Assembly (NCBI RefSeq): GCF_014841615.1
Contig: NZ_JACYUG010000009.1
Location: 62,001 to 126,000 of the forward strand
Direction: 5' to 3'
Length of the DNA: 64,000 bases
Source of the DNA: Sphingomonas sp. CFBP 8760
GTDB taxonomy: Bacteria > Pseudomonadota > Alphaproteobacteria > Sphingomonadales > Sphingomonadaceae
The position numbers and the translations under genes are program-made. The notes beneath the pieces were generated by a model. The model saw only the letters and a list, made by a program, of their open reading frames with translations, did no database searches and was not told where the DNA came from. This document shows positions 44,934 through 53,225 of the stretch, piece after piece; the first letter of the stretch is position 1, and every line of letters starts with the position of its first letter.

Positions 44934-47209
44934 GCGGCCAGTCCTTTCTGGGGGTAGCGGTTCAGGGGGGCGGACGGGCCGACCAGTGCCTCGATATCGA
45001 GGATCAGGGCGATCGAACCGTCGCCGAGGATGGTGGCGCCGCCCAGGCCGCGGATCGGGTGGAGATTCTGGTCGAGGCTCTTGATGACGACCTCGCGGCG
45101 GTCGTCGATCGTGTCGACCATCAGACCGACATGGCCCGCGGTCTCGCTCTCGACGATGATGACCAGCGATTCCTCCGGCGTGCGCGCATCGTTGTCCGCG
45201 AAGCCGAAGGTGCGGGTCAGGCGGCGGACGGGCAGGTAGTTGCCACGCAGCTCGATCACCTCGCCGGTCGTCGTGGTCGGGCGGACCTGGCCCGGTTCGG
45301 GCTGTACCGTCTCGATCACGTTGGCCAGCGGCAGCACGAAGCGCTGCCCCGCCAGCCGCACGATCATCCCTTCGAGGATGGCGAGCGTCAGCGGCAGCAC
45401 CATCGTGAAGGTCGTGCCCTTGCCGGGGGTCGAGGCGATCTCGACCCGCCCGCCCAGCGCCTCGACGTTCGATCGCACCACATCCATGCCGACGCCGCGA
45501 CCGGAGATGTTCGAGATCGTCTCCGCCGTCGAGAAGCCCGGCGCGCAGATCAGCTGGTCGATCTCCTCGTCGGTCAGCACCGCGTCGGGGGCGACGATGC
45601 CCTTCTCGACCGCCTTGGCACGCACCCGCGCGCGGTCGATGCCGCCGCCGTCGTCGGCGACCCGCACGAAAATGCGCGCGCCCTTCTGTTCGGCGGACAG
45701 CTTGATCGTGCCCTGCGCGGGCTTGCCGGCGGCCAGCCGCTTCTCCGGGCTTTCGATACCGTGGTCGACGGCGTTGCGGATCATGTGGGTCAGCGGGTCG
45801 CCGATCTTTTCGATCACGCCCTTGTCGACCTCGGTCGTCTCGCCCGTCGTCTCCAGCGTCACCTGCTTGCCGGTTTCGGCGGACAGGTCGCGCAGCATCC
45901 GGGGCACGCGGCTGAACGCCTGCTTGATCGGCTGCGCGCGCAGCGACATCACCGTGTCTTGGATCTCGCGCGTCAGGCGCGACAGTTGCGGCAGTTCGAC
46001 GCGTTCCTGATCCTTGGGGCTGAGCCGATCCGCCAGGATCGAGCCGCGGATCACCAGTTCGCCGACCAGGTTGAGCAGCATGTCGAGCTTGGTCAGATCG
46101 ACGCGGATCGTCTGCGCCGCGACCTCGTGCGTGCGCTGCACCTCCGCCTCGTCGACGCGCACCGGTGCGGGGCGCACCGGCGGCGGGGCGACCGGCGCCA
46201 CGGCGGCCGGCACCGGCGGCACGGGCGCGGCGGCGATCGGGGTCGCGATCAGCGTCGGCACCTCGGCCAAGGCGACTGGCGCGGGCACCGGCGCCGGTAC
46301 CGGTGCCGGCACGGGGGCCACCGCGAGCGGCGCCGCGATCGCGGTCGACACGATGTCCGGCGATATCTCGCGGACGATGTCGACGATCGATTCAGGCGCG
46401 ACGAAATCGAAACAGTCGCCGATCGCCGATTCCTCGACCGTACCGGGCACGCTGATCGTCCAGCCGAGATAGGCGTGTTCGGGTTCCAGGTCGCGCAGCG
46501 ACGGCAGGCGCGACAGGTCGACGCCGGTGATGGTGCCGCCGAGCATCTCCAGCTCGCGCACGATCAGCATCGGCTCGCCGCCATTGGCGAGCGCCGCGTC
46601 GGAGGGGACGAAGGTGACCGTCCAGGGCAGCGGTGCATCCGCGACCACCGGCTGGGCATCGTCGAGCAGGTCGAGCGTCACCGTGACCGGCTCGAACCCG
46701 AACGGATCGAACGGCTCGACCGAGGCGGTGACGGGCTCGAACCCGAACGGATCGTCCTCGACCACCGCGACGGGCGCGGGGGCGGGCGCGGCGGCCACAG
46801 GCGCGGGCGCCGCCTCCGCCACGCCGCGATCGGCCAGCACCTGGTCAAGCGCGGCGGCGACGGCGGCATCGGCGGGCAGCGGGCTCGTCCCCTGCGCGGC
46901 GGCGACATGGTCGGCCAGCACGTCGAACGCGGTCAGCATCACGCGGGTGACGCCCGGCGTCGGGGCGATCCGGCCGGCGCGCACCTCGTCCAGCACGTTC
47001 TCGAACCGGTGCGAGAAGGCGGTCAGCGCGGCATGGCCGAACGCGCCCGCGCCGCCCTTGATCGAATGGACCGCGCGGAACACGCCGGCGATCACCCCGG
47101 CGGAAACGTCGCCGTCCGCCATGGCCGACAGGCCCGCTTCCGCGGTGGCCAGACCCTCGGCGCATTCCTCGAAGAAGATCGCCTGGATATCGTCGAGATC
47201 GTCGCTCAC
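44930..47209 (-). CDS. cheA: Chemotaxis histidine kinase CheA
   Basis: This 759-residue kinase has an N-terminal HPt domain (phosphorylated H48 in FRAVHSIKGGAGAFG). A long Ala/Pro/Val-rich linker occupies about 125-345, with FGFEPVTASVEPFDPFGFEPVTVTLD near 150-180 and a P2-like segment (WTVTFVPSDAALANGGEPMLIVRELEMLGG). The dimerisation helix pair, HATPase (MIRNAVDHGIESPEKRLAAG, DDGGGIDRARV, GRGVGMDVV) and CheW-like P5 domain follow. The start is GTG at 47209, overlapping the cheY 2 stop. Confidence 0.96.
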   Translation of the reverse strand: MSDDLDDIQAIFFEECAEGLATAEAGLSAMADGDVSAGVIAGVFRAVHSIKGGAGAFGHAALTAFSHRFENVLDEVRAGRIAPTPGVTRVMLTAFDVLADHVAAAQGTSPLPADAAVAAALDQVLADRGVAEAAPAPVAAAPAPAPVAVVEDDPFGFEPVTASVEPFDPFGFEPVTVTLDLLDDAQPVVADAPLPWTVTFVPSDAALANGGEPMLIVRELEMLGGTITGVDLSRLPSLRDLEPEHAYLGWTISVPGTVEESAIGDCFDFVAPESIVDIVREISPDIVSTAIAAPLAVAPVPAPVPAPVPAPVALAEVPTLIATPIAAAPVPPVPAAVAPVAPPPVRPAPVRVDEAEVQRTHEVAAQTIRVDLTKLDMLLNLVGELVIRGSILADRLSPKDQERVELPQLSRLTREIQDTVMSLRAQPIKQAFSRVPRMLRDLSAETGKQVTLETTGETTEVDKGVIEKIGDPLTHMIRNAVDHGIESPEKRLAAGKPAQGTIKLSAEQKGARIFVRVADDGGGIDRARVRAKAVEKGIVAPDAVLTDEEIDQLICAPGFSTAETISNISGRGVGMDVVRSNVEALGGRVEIASTPGKGTTFTMVLPLTLAILEGMIVRLAGQRFVLPLANVIETVQPEPGQVRPTTTTGEVIELRGNYLPVRRLTRTFGFADNDARTPEESLVIIVESETAGHVGLMVDTIDDRREVVIKSLDQNLHPIRGLGGATILGDGSIALILDIEALVGPSAPLNRYPQKGLAA

Positions 47210-47571
47210 GGGCAGACGCGGCGGATCGCCGTTCCCAGCTTGGTGGCGTCGAACGGCTTGGTGATCCAGCCGGTCGCCCCGGCCTGACGCGCGCGCGCCT
47301 TCTTCTCGTCGGAGAATTCGGTGGACAGGACCAGGATCGGCACGCCGCGGAATTCCGGCTTGGCGCGCACCGCCTCGATCAGCTCGAACCCGTCCATCTC
47401 GGGCATGTTGATGTCGGTGATGAGCAGATCGGGCTTCACCTCGATCATGCGCTCCAGCCCGTGGCGGCCGTCATTGGCCGCCTCGATCGTGAACCCCTGC
47501 GCGGTCAGCGACGCCTTCAGCAGCATTCGCATGCTGGCTGAATCATCGACGGTAAGGATGGTCTTGCTCAC
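47206..47571 (-). CDS. cheY: CheY-type response regulator 2
   Basis: This 121-residue receiver domain reads MSKTILTVDDSASMRMLLKASLTAQGFTIEAANDGRHGLERMIEVKPDLLITDINMPEMDG, with acidic pair D9/D10, phospho-Asp D53, and GWITKPFDATKL near the end. It sits between the STAS gene and cheA and may be the adaptation or sink CheY, with CheY 1 acting on the motor; which is which cannot be told here. The GTG start overlaps the STAS stop (GTGA). Confidence 0.93.
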   Translation of the reverse strand: MSKTILTVDDSASMRMLLKASLTAQGFTIEAANDGRHGLERMIEVKPDLLITDINMPEMDGFELIEAVRAKPEFRGVPILVLSTEFSDEKKARARQAGATGWITKPFDATKLGTAIRRVCP

Positions 47572-47927
47572 GAGTTCAGTTCCTTCTGGCTTTCGAGCCC
47601 GATCGCCTCGGCGAGCCGGCAATGGGTGACGCGCTCCACGAAGGCCGCGCTCGGATCGACGATGGCGAAGCGGCGACCGGCCGCGACCGCTTCCGCATGG
47701 GCGGCGATCAGCAGCTGCAGCGTCGCCTGCCCGATGCTTTCGACCTGCGATGCGTCGACCTCGATCAGGTCGTCGAAGTCGGCGGCCAGCACCAGCCGGA
47801 CGCGGATGTCCTCGGCGGTGACGGTGGTGCAGTGAGCGGGCAGGCACACCATGCGGTCGGTCGGGGCACCCGGCCCGGTGATCGACGGCATGGGCGACGG
47901 CTCAGGCGGGAACAGCGTTGAAGTCAT
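47568..47927 (-). CDS. STAS-domain protein in the chemotaxis operon
   Basis: This 119-residue protein has a STAS-like fold: MVCLPAHCTTVTAEDIRVRLVLAADFDDLIEVDASQVESIGQATLQLLIAAHAEAVAAGRRFAIVDPSAAFVERVTHCRLAEAIGL. VDASQVESIGQATLQLL contains the region where anti-anti-sigma STAS proteins carry a phosphorylated serine. STAS proteins occur at the head of che operons in several bacteria, with an unclear role. The start at 47927 has GAGG 6 bases upstream and overlaps the motA 3' end by 26 bases; an ATG at 47891 is the alternative. Confidence 0.82.
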   Translation of the reverse strand: MTSTLFPPEPSPMPSITGPGAPTDRMVCLPAHCTTVTAEDIRVRLVLAADFDDLIEVDASQVESIGQATLQLLIAAHAEAVAAGRRFAIVDPSAAFVERVTHCRLAEAIGLESQKELNS

Positions 47928-48786
47928 TTTTCGCCTCTTCGAGTGCGGTTTCCAGCTGGTGGAAGGTGGGGGCCTTGGCGGAAGGGGTCATGCGCCGGGC
48001 GATCTCGATCGCGACCTGCGTCGGCAGCCCCTGGGCGTGCGCGACGATCGCGGTCTTGACGATGCCGAACGGCTTGCTGTCGCCCTCGATGGTTTCCTGA
48101 AGCTTGGCGGCGAGCGGCCCGACCAGGCAGTAGGCAAGCAGCACGCCCATGAACGTGCCGACCAGCGCGCCGCCGATCATCGCGCCCAGCACCTCGGTCG
48201 GCTGGTCGATCGATCCCATCGTCTTGATGACGCCCAGCACCGCGGCGACGATGCCGATCGCGGGCAGGCCGTCGGCCATCTGCTGCAGCGCGTGCTGCGG
48301 GGCCAGCTCCTCGTGATGGTGCTTCTCGATGTCGTTTTCCATCGCCTCGGCGATCTGGTGCGGGTCCTCGAAGCTGACCGTCATCATGCGCAGGTAGTCG
48401 CACACGAACTCCACCAGGTGATGGTCGGCGAGGATGCGGGGATAGCGCGAGAAGAAGCTGCTTTCCTTGGGGTTGTCGAGATGCGGCTCGATCGCGGTGG
48501 CGCCGCCCTTCTTGAAGGCGGACAACAGGCCGTAGAGCAGCGTCAGCAGGTCCTTGTAGTCGCTGTCCTTCCAGCGACCGCCCTTGAACGAGCGGACCAG
48601 CCCCTTGCCGGCCAGCTTCACCGTCGGCATGGAATTGGAGACGATGAACGCCCCGATCGCCGCGCCGCCGATGGCCATCATCTCGTGCGGCAAGGCGTGC
48701 AGCACGATATCCATCTTGCCGCCGGAGATGATGAAGCTGCCGAACACGCAACCGAGGATGACGAGAAGGCCGACGGCATTCAGCAT
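47902..48786 (-). CDS. motA: Flagellar motor stator protein MotA
   Basis: This 294-residue stator subunit begins MLNAVGLLVILGCVFGSFIISGGKMDIVLHALPHEMMAIGGAAIGAFIVSN. It contains LLTLLYGLLSAFKKGGATAIEPHLDNPKESSFFSRYPRI and the second membrane pair GLPAIGIVAAVLGVIKTMGSIDQPTEVLGAMIGGALVGTFMGVLLAYCLVGPLAAKL. These are MotA features, including the cytoplasmic loop that contacts FliG. It heads the che operon. A GTCCTATAAT element lies 37-46 bases upstream of the ATG. Confidence 0.96.
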   Translation of the reverse strand: MLNAVGLLVILGCVFGSFIISGGKMDIVLHALPHEMMAIGGAAIGAFIVSNSMPTVKLAGKGLVRSFKGGRWKDSDYKDLLTLLYGLLSAFKKGGATAIEPHLDNPKESSFFSRYPRILADHHLVEFVCDYLRMMTVSFEDPHQIAEAMENDIEKHHHEELAPQHALQQMADGLPAIGIVAAVLGVIKTMGSIDQPTEVLGAMIGGALVGTFMGVLLAYCLVGPLAAKLQETIEGDSKPFGIVKTAIVAHAQGLPTQVAIEIARRMTPSAKAPTFHQLETALEEAKNDFNAVPA

Positions 48787-48822
48787 GATGAAAGGGCCGA
48801 TCCGAAACAGAAGTGTAGGGAG

Positions 48823-48832
48823 ATTATAGGAC
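48823..48832 (-). promoter_or_regulatory. GTCCTATAAT element upstream of motA
   Basis: On the minus strand this reads GTCCTATAAT, 37 bases before the motA ATG. It matches elements upstream of the HAD-family gene, flaF, fliL/flgF and the 73-residue protein gene, and is a candidate -10 box of the motA-che operon. Confidence 0.4.
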
Positions 48833-48864
48833 GACCGCCGCGGCGCCGGTCGATCCGCGCCGGA

Positions 48865-49710
48865 TTATGCCGCGATGCGCAGCCGCGACGCCGGCACGCG
48901 GGCGGCGCGATCCTGCCAGTCGATCACCGCGCAATAGTTGCGCAGGCGATTCTCCTCCATCCGGGCGAGCAGCGGGTTGTCGTGGAACGGCAGCAGCTGC
49001 GCCGCCACGTCGCCGCTCCACGGCGCATCCGCCGCAAAGACGACGCCCAGCCCGAACACCGCCGGCAAGAACGCAAACGCCAGTTCGCGGCCATCGGCGC
49101 GCGCGCCGGCAACGAAATCCTCCACCGCGGTCAGCACGCCGTTCGCTGGCCCGCCCTCGTGCGCGGCGAAGGCGAACTGCCCCGCGCCGCGGAACCCGCC
49201 GCCGGGGACGAGGCCCTTATTGCCCGGCACCACGCCATCGTCGAAGCTGTGCGGATGCCGCACCCCAGCCGGAATGCGCGCCGGCGCGTAATAGGAGTCG
49301 CGCCGCCCGCACGGCCAGTTCACGTCGTGCATGAACGCCAGCAGCGGCTTGCCGTCGCGCTGCGACAGCCGGTCGGCGATCGCCAGTTCGTTTGACACCG
49401 TGTAATAATTATGGTCGCCGTCGATCACCCAGGCATCGACATGGTCCAGCGTCGGCATCGCCTCCAGGCTGGCCTGCGCTAGATGGCGGACATGGGGGGC
49501 ACCCGCCACCCAGTCGAGGAACTGGGGCTTGGGGCTGGGATCGATGCTTGTCAGCCGGCCGCCGGCCGCCACCGCATGATCGGCAAGATGCTGCGACATG
49601 CCGCCGAACTCCGCGCCGACCTCCACGATCTCGCGTGCGCCGGCCTTGTCCAGGCAACCAAGGATAATGGCGGAAAATTCGCTCATCGAATGAATCAGCA
49701 GGTCGGTCAT
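48865..49710 (-). CDS. SAM-dependent methyltransferase-like protein
   Basis: This 281-residue protein has a class I methyltransferase pattern: GAREIVEVGAEFGGMSQHLADHAVAAGGRLTSIDPSPKP (SAM-binding GxxFG and the acidic SID end of strand 2), VDAWVIDGDHNYYTVSNEL and LLAFMHDVNWPCGRRDSYYAPARIPAGVRHPHSFDDGVVPGNKGLVPGGGF. The VIDGDHNYYTV segment resembles Methyltransf_24-type sugar/cephalosporin-hydroxylase relatives. It overlaps the HAD gene upstream (ATGA). It may modify a sugar made for flagellin or the envelope; the acceptor is unknown. Confidence 0.78.
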   Translation of the reverse strand: MTDLLIHSMSEFSAIILGCLDKAGAREIVEVGAEFGGMSQHLADHAVAAGGRLTSIDPSPKPQFLDWVAGAPHVRHLAQASLEAMPTLDHVDAWVIDGDHNYYTVSNELAIADRLSQRDGKPLLAFMHDVNWPCGRRDSYYAPARIPAGVRHPHSFDDGVVPGNKGLVPGGGFRGAGQFAFAAHEGGPANGVLTAVEDFVAGARADGRELAFAFLPAVFGLGVVFAADAPWSGDVAAQLLPFHDNPLLARMEENRLRNYCAVIDWQDRAARVPASRLRIAA

Positions 49711-52109
49711 GCAACGGCTCCGGTCAGGGCGGTGGGGGTGGTGGCGGCCGGTACGGCGGCCTCGCGGTCGACGAGCGGGCGGAACACGACCGCCAGCATC
49801 ATGGGCTGGGTACCGCCGACGGGCGGCACCATCAGGAAGGATTCGGCATCGTCGCACCGGAACAGGTGCGGGCCGACCTGTTCCATGCCTTCGCACGACG
49901 GCATGGCGGGGATCGTCACCTGGTCGCCGATCGTCTCGCCGGCCAGAAAGGCGGCGACGGGCAGGAACGATACCGACTGGATTTGCAGCCATTCGTAACG
50001 GCGGCCGAACTGGACGCCGACCGTGTACTGACCTCGCCCGACCGGGATCGCCGCGACGTGATAGCCGTCGTGCGTCGGCGTCGCCGCGACACTGTCGGTG
50101 AAGGCGTCCTGCCCGTCGACGAGCAGCAACGGCACGTCGATCGTGCAGTCGCAAAAATCGGCGTAGCGAAGGTCCAGCCCGAAGCGCCGCTGCGCCAGCA
50201 GGGCGAGGCTGGTCGGCAACCCCTGCCCGCGCAGTTCGGCCGGCAGGAACATCCGCTGCGACCGCTTGAGATAGAACAGCCCGCGCTCGCGCAGGCCGGT
50301 GGCGGCATGGCCCGGATCGAACAGCGCGACCCGGTGATCGGTACCCAGATTGGTGTCGTGCTCGAACTGCGCCAGCACCTCCAGCTCCTGCGGCAACGGC
50401 AGATAGAGGAACCGGGCGAGCGTCGCGACCGCCGCCTGCCGCGCCGATTCCGCGCCCGCCGGATCGGCGGCGCGGATCACCGCCGCGCCGTGGTCGTGCG
50501 CATAGCGCACGCACCCGGCCTGCACCGCGCTGCGCACCTCGCTCTGGCGGCCCTTGATACCGACCTCGGCCCGCACCGGCGCGCCGTCGGCATAATCGAT
50601 CACTGACCCTTGCGCGACGGTACACAGCTGCTCGATCACCGCGATCGTTCCCATGAACGCGCTCAGCGCCTCGGCATCGTGATGGCGGTGATCGATCATG
50701 CCGCGCTTGTCGCGCCCGGTCGGCAGGTTTTCCGACAGCAGCAGGTAACGGCCCGCGACGTGGACGCCCAGCCGGCGCGACAGCACCACCTCGACATTGT
50801 CCTGCACGGTACCGTTATAGCCTAGGTCGACCAGCATCAGCGTATCGCCAGCTGCGGGGTCGACCACGTGCCGCAGATAATCGATCAGACGGTCTGCGAA
50901 CGCCGCCCCCCGTGCCGCGATCACCGGCGTCAACGGTCCCGCCCCCACCGCCTCGGCGATGGCATAGGCCCCACGCTCGGTGGGTAAACTGTCGATCAGC
51001 GTCGTGATCTCGTCGTCGGCCAGCAGCAACTGGCGCAGGAAATGACGCCCCGAATCGTCGCCGATTTCGGCATGGACGAAATCAGCGATCGCGCCGGGTT
51101 CGCCCAGTCTCACCGCCGCCGCGGTGAAGCGGCTGATCTCTACGGTGTGGGCAACCCGGTCCGGCATCATCGCCGCGAACGTCTCGTGCGGCAGGTGACC
51201 GTCGCGCAGCAGGAACAGCAGGTGGACCCGGCCACCGCGCGCGGCCTGCAGCGCGTCGGCTTCGTCCGCCAGCCAGCGGGCGAAAGTCGTGAGCATCGGC
51301 CCCAGAACGCCGTACCCCAGCGCCGATGCGGCGTCCGGCTGTTGCGGCTCGCCGATCGCGATCGCCGCGCGGTGCGGCTGGAAACCGGGGGCGTTGGCGG
51401 ACATCAGCGCACCCGCCGCCTTTTCCTGGCGCAGCCGCTGCACCGCATGGGCGCCGAACTGGATCAGGTGCCGCGTGCGCAGGCCATGGCGCGCACCCGC
51501 CTCCGCATCGGCACGGGGATTGTCGCCAACGTGCAGGATGCGATCGGGCCGCACCTTCGTCCGGCGCAGCATTACGTCGAACAGTCCCTCGCCCTTGGCG
51601 GCGCGGTAGTCGCACGAACAGAATATGTGATCGATCAGGTCGGCGACCGCATCGCCCGCCGCGGCGCGGATTAGCCCGGCGAGCTGGTCGCGCTCCAGAT
51701 AGGTGTCGCTGACTACCACAATCGGCATCCCACGCCGCTTGGCCGCCCGCATCAGCGCGACGGTGGGAGCGAAGGCGTGGCAATGCCGCGCCTCCACCGC
51801 GATCTCGTGCGCGACCCGCGCCTCGCGCTCGGCGGCGTCGGCTTCAGGCAGCAGCGCGGCATAGATTTCGCGCAGCGTCACTTCGCCCGACCGCTGATGG
51901 GCCAGCAACTGCCGCTTGCGCGCCGCCGCCTCGCCCCGGATGCGCTGATCGGGGGTGATCCCGTCCAGCAGCGCGAACAGATCGGACGGCGCATGGACGT
52001 CGCGCCATAGCAGCGTGTCGAAACAGTCGAGCGACAGCATCCGGATGCCACCGACCCCGTCGAGCGCTGTCGCCAGCTGGTGCGGCAGGATGGTTTCAGG
52101 GGAGGACAT
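49707..52109 (-). CDS. Large HAD-superfamily protein (COG5610-like), possible glycan-modification role
   Basis: This 800-residue protein has an N-terminal HAD domain: IRMLSLDCFDTLLWRDVHAPSDLFALL (motif I variant DxxDT), VVVSDTYLERDQLAGL (motif II) and RILHVGDNPRADAEAGARHGLRTRHLI (motif IV). A central region (about 260-600) holds HLLFLLRDGHLPHETFAAMMPD, TLMLVDLGYNGTVQDNVEVVLSR and ENLPTGRDKRGMIDHRHHDAEALSAFMGTIAVIEQL. The C-terminal part is beta-rich. HAD proteins of this architecture occur in polysaccharide and glycosylation clusters. The start is ATG 52109; longer frames upstream lie across the promoter. Confidence 0.75.
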   Translation of the reverse strand: MSSPETILPHQLATALDGVGGIRMLSLDCFDTLLWRDVHAPSDLFALLDGITPDQRIRGEAAARKRQLLAHQRSGEVTLREIYAALLPEADAAEREARVAHEIAVEARHCHAFAPTVALMRAAKRRGMPIVVVSDTYLERDQLAGLIRAAAGDAVADLIDHIFCSCDYRAAKGEGLFDVMLRRTKVRPDRILHVGDNPRADAEAGARHGLRTRHLIQFGAHAVQRLRQEKAAGALMSANAPGFQPHRAAIAIGEPQQPDAASALGYGVLGPMLTTFARWLADEADALQAARGGRVHLLFLLRDGHLPHETFAAMMPDRVAHTVEISRFTAAAVRLGEPGAIADFVHAEIGDDSGRHFLRQLLLADDEITTLIDSLPTERGAYAIAEAVGAGPLTPVIAARGAAFADRLIDYLRHVVDPAAGDTLMLVDLGYNGTVQDNVEVVLSRRLGVHVAGRYLLLSENLPTGRDKRGMIDHRHHDAEALSAFMGTIAVIEQLCTVAQGSVIDYADGAPVRAEVGIKGRQSEVRSAVQAGCVRYAHDHGAAVIRAADPAGAESARQAAVATLARFLYLPLPQELEVLAQFEHDTNLGTDHRVALFDPGHAATGLRERGLFYLKRSQRMFLPAELRGQGLPTSLALLAQRRFGLDLRYADFCDCTIDVPLLLVDGQDAFTDSVAATPTHDGYHVAAIPVGRGQYTVGVQFGRRYEWLQIQSVSFLPVAAFLAGETIGDQVTIPAMPSCEGMEQVGPHLFRCDDAESFLMVPPVGGTQPMMLAVVFRPLVDREAAVPAATTPTALTGAVA

Positions 52110-52158
52110 GGCCGGCGGCTCCGTGCTGGATCGGTCCCTCATCGGGACGTTTGCACGC

Positions 52159-52204
52159 TTTATAGGACGCATCGAGCCCCGGCGGCGCTCGCGCGTCCTA
52201 GAAT
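52159..52204. promoter_or_regulatory. Symmetric control region between the HAD gene and flaF
   Basis: TAGGACGC (52163-52170) and GCGTCCTA (52193-52200) are inverted copies in the gap between divergent genes. On the minus strand GTCCTATAAA (52159-52168) faces the HAD gene 50 bases from its start, and on the plus strand GTCCTAGAAT (52195-52204) faces flaF 27 bases from its start. The symmetry suggests twin promoters or a dimeric regulator site. Confidence 0.45.
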
Positions 52205-52230
52205 AGCGTCATCCCCTGACTGGAGAGACC

Positions 52231-52584
52231 ATGTCCCTGTCCGCGTATCAACGTGTCCGTACGCTTACGGAAACCCCGCGTGCCATGGAGTGCCGGCTGA
52301 TCCGCGAGATCACCGGCGACCTGATCGGCGCGCGCGACGCCGGCGCCACCGGTATCTCGCTGGCCCCCGTGCTGTTCCGCAACCGCGAGATGTGGGGCGC
52401 GTTCGGCACGGCCTGCGGCGCGCGCGGCAACATGCTGCCCGATGGCCTGCGTGCCTCGATCGTGTCGCTCAGCCTGTGGGTCGACCGCTACACCAGCGAC
52501 GTGATCGCCGGCCGCGATGTGATCGAACCCCTGATCGACGTCAACCGGCAGGTGCTGGAGGGCTTGCAAAGCTTTCCCGGCTGA
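52231..52584 (+). CDS. flaF: Flagellar biosynthesis regulator FlaF
   Basis: This 117-residue protein matches FlaF, an alphaproteobacterial regulator of flagellin synthesis and secretion: SAYQRVRTLTETPRAMECRLIREITGDLIGARDAGATGISLAPVLFRNREMWGAFGTACGARGNMLPDGLRASIVSLSLWVDRYTSDVIAGRDVIEPLIDVNRQVLEGLQ. LW-x-LWV-x(4)-S and EPLIDVNRQVLEGL are diagnostic. In Caulobacter, FlaF partners FlbT; no flbT is in this window. GGAGAGACC precedes the ATG. Confidence 0.9.
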   Translation: MSLSAYQRVRTLTETPRAMECRLIREITGDLIGARDAGATGISLAPVLFRNREMWGAFGTACGARGNMLPDGLRASIVSLSLWVDRYTSDVIAGRDVIEPLIDVNRQVLEGLQSFPG

Positions 52585-52643
52585 CGGGCGGCCCCTCCCG
52601 TCGGGCCTTGTCCGGCCGGGATCGATCCCGTAGCGGACGGGCC

Positions 52644-53225
52644 ATGAAACGCCTTGCCATCTATTGCGGGTCGGCCACGCCCGCCGACCCGCTCTACCTC
52701 CACGCCGCGCGCGACGTGGGCCGCACGCTCGCGGAACGCGGCATCGGCGTCGTCTATGGCGGCGGGCGCCTGGGCCTGATGGGCGCGGTGGCGGATGGCG
52801 CCTTGGCGGCGGGCGGCGAGGTGATCGGCGTGATCCCGCAGGCGCTGGTCGATGCGGAGGTCGCGCATCGCGGCCTGACCGAACTCCACGTCGTCGGCGG
52901 GATGCACGAACGCAAGAGCCGCTTCACCGACCTGGCGGACGGTTTCGTCACCATCCCCGGCGGCACCGGGACGATGGACGAATTGTGGGAAGCGCTCAGC
53001 TGGGCGCAGCTCGGCTATCATGCCGATCCCGTCGGGCTGCTCAACACTGCCGGCTATTATGACGAACTGATCGCGTTCTGGGCGAAGATGGCGACGGTCG
53101 GCTTCCTGCGCCCGCAGCACCGCGATCTGCTGATCGTCGCGGATACGCTGCCCGTGCTGCTCGACCGGATGGCGGCGCACGTCCCGACCCAGCCGATCGT
53201 GCGGATGAGCGCCGCCGACCTTTGA
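52644..53225 (+). CDS. LOG-family protein (cytokinin riboside monophosphate phosphoribohydrolase-like)
   Basis: This 193-residue protein has MKRLAIYCGSATPADPLYLHAARDVGRTLAERGIGVVYGGGRLGLMGAVADGAL, GGMHERKSRF and the PGGTGTMDELWEALSWAQLG motif (PGGxGTxxE), which are the LOG/TIGR00730 signatures. The family releases nucleobases from nucleotide monophosphates. Its stop overlaps the TTG start of the crtB-like gene. In most bacteria its physiological role is unknown. Confidence 0.92.
   Translation: MKRLAIYCGSATPADPLYLHAARDVGRTLAERGIGVVYGGGRLGLMGAVADGALAAGGEVIGVIPQALVDAEVAHRGLTELHVVGGMHERKSRFTDLADGFVTIPGGTGTMDELWEALSWAQLGYHADPVGLLNTAGYYDELIAFWAKMATVGFLRPQHRDLLIVADTLPVLLDRMAAHVPTQPIVRMSAADL

Noticed and set aside
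44915..47287. 790-residue plus-strand open frame
   Set aside because: Antisense to cheA with HRR/GDRR repeats from codon bias; no recognisable domain.
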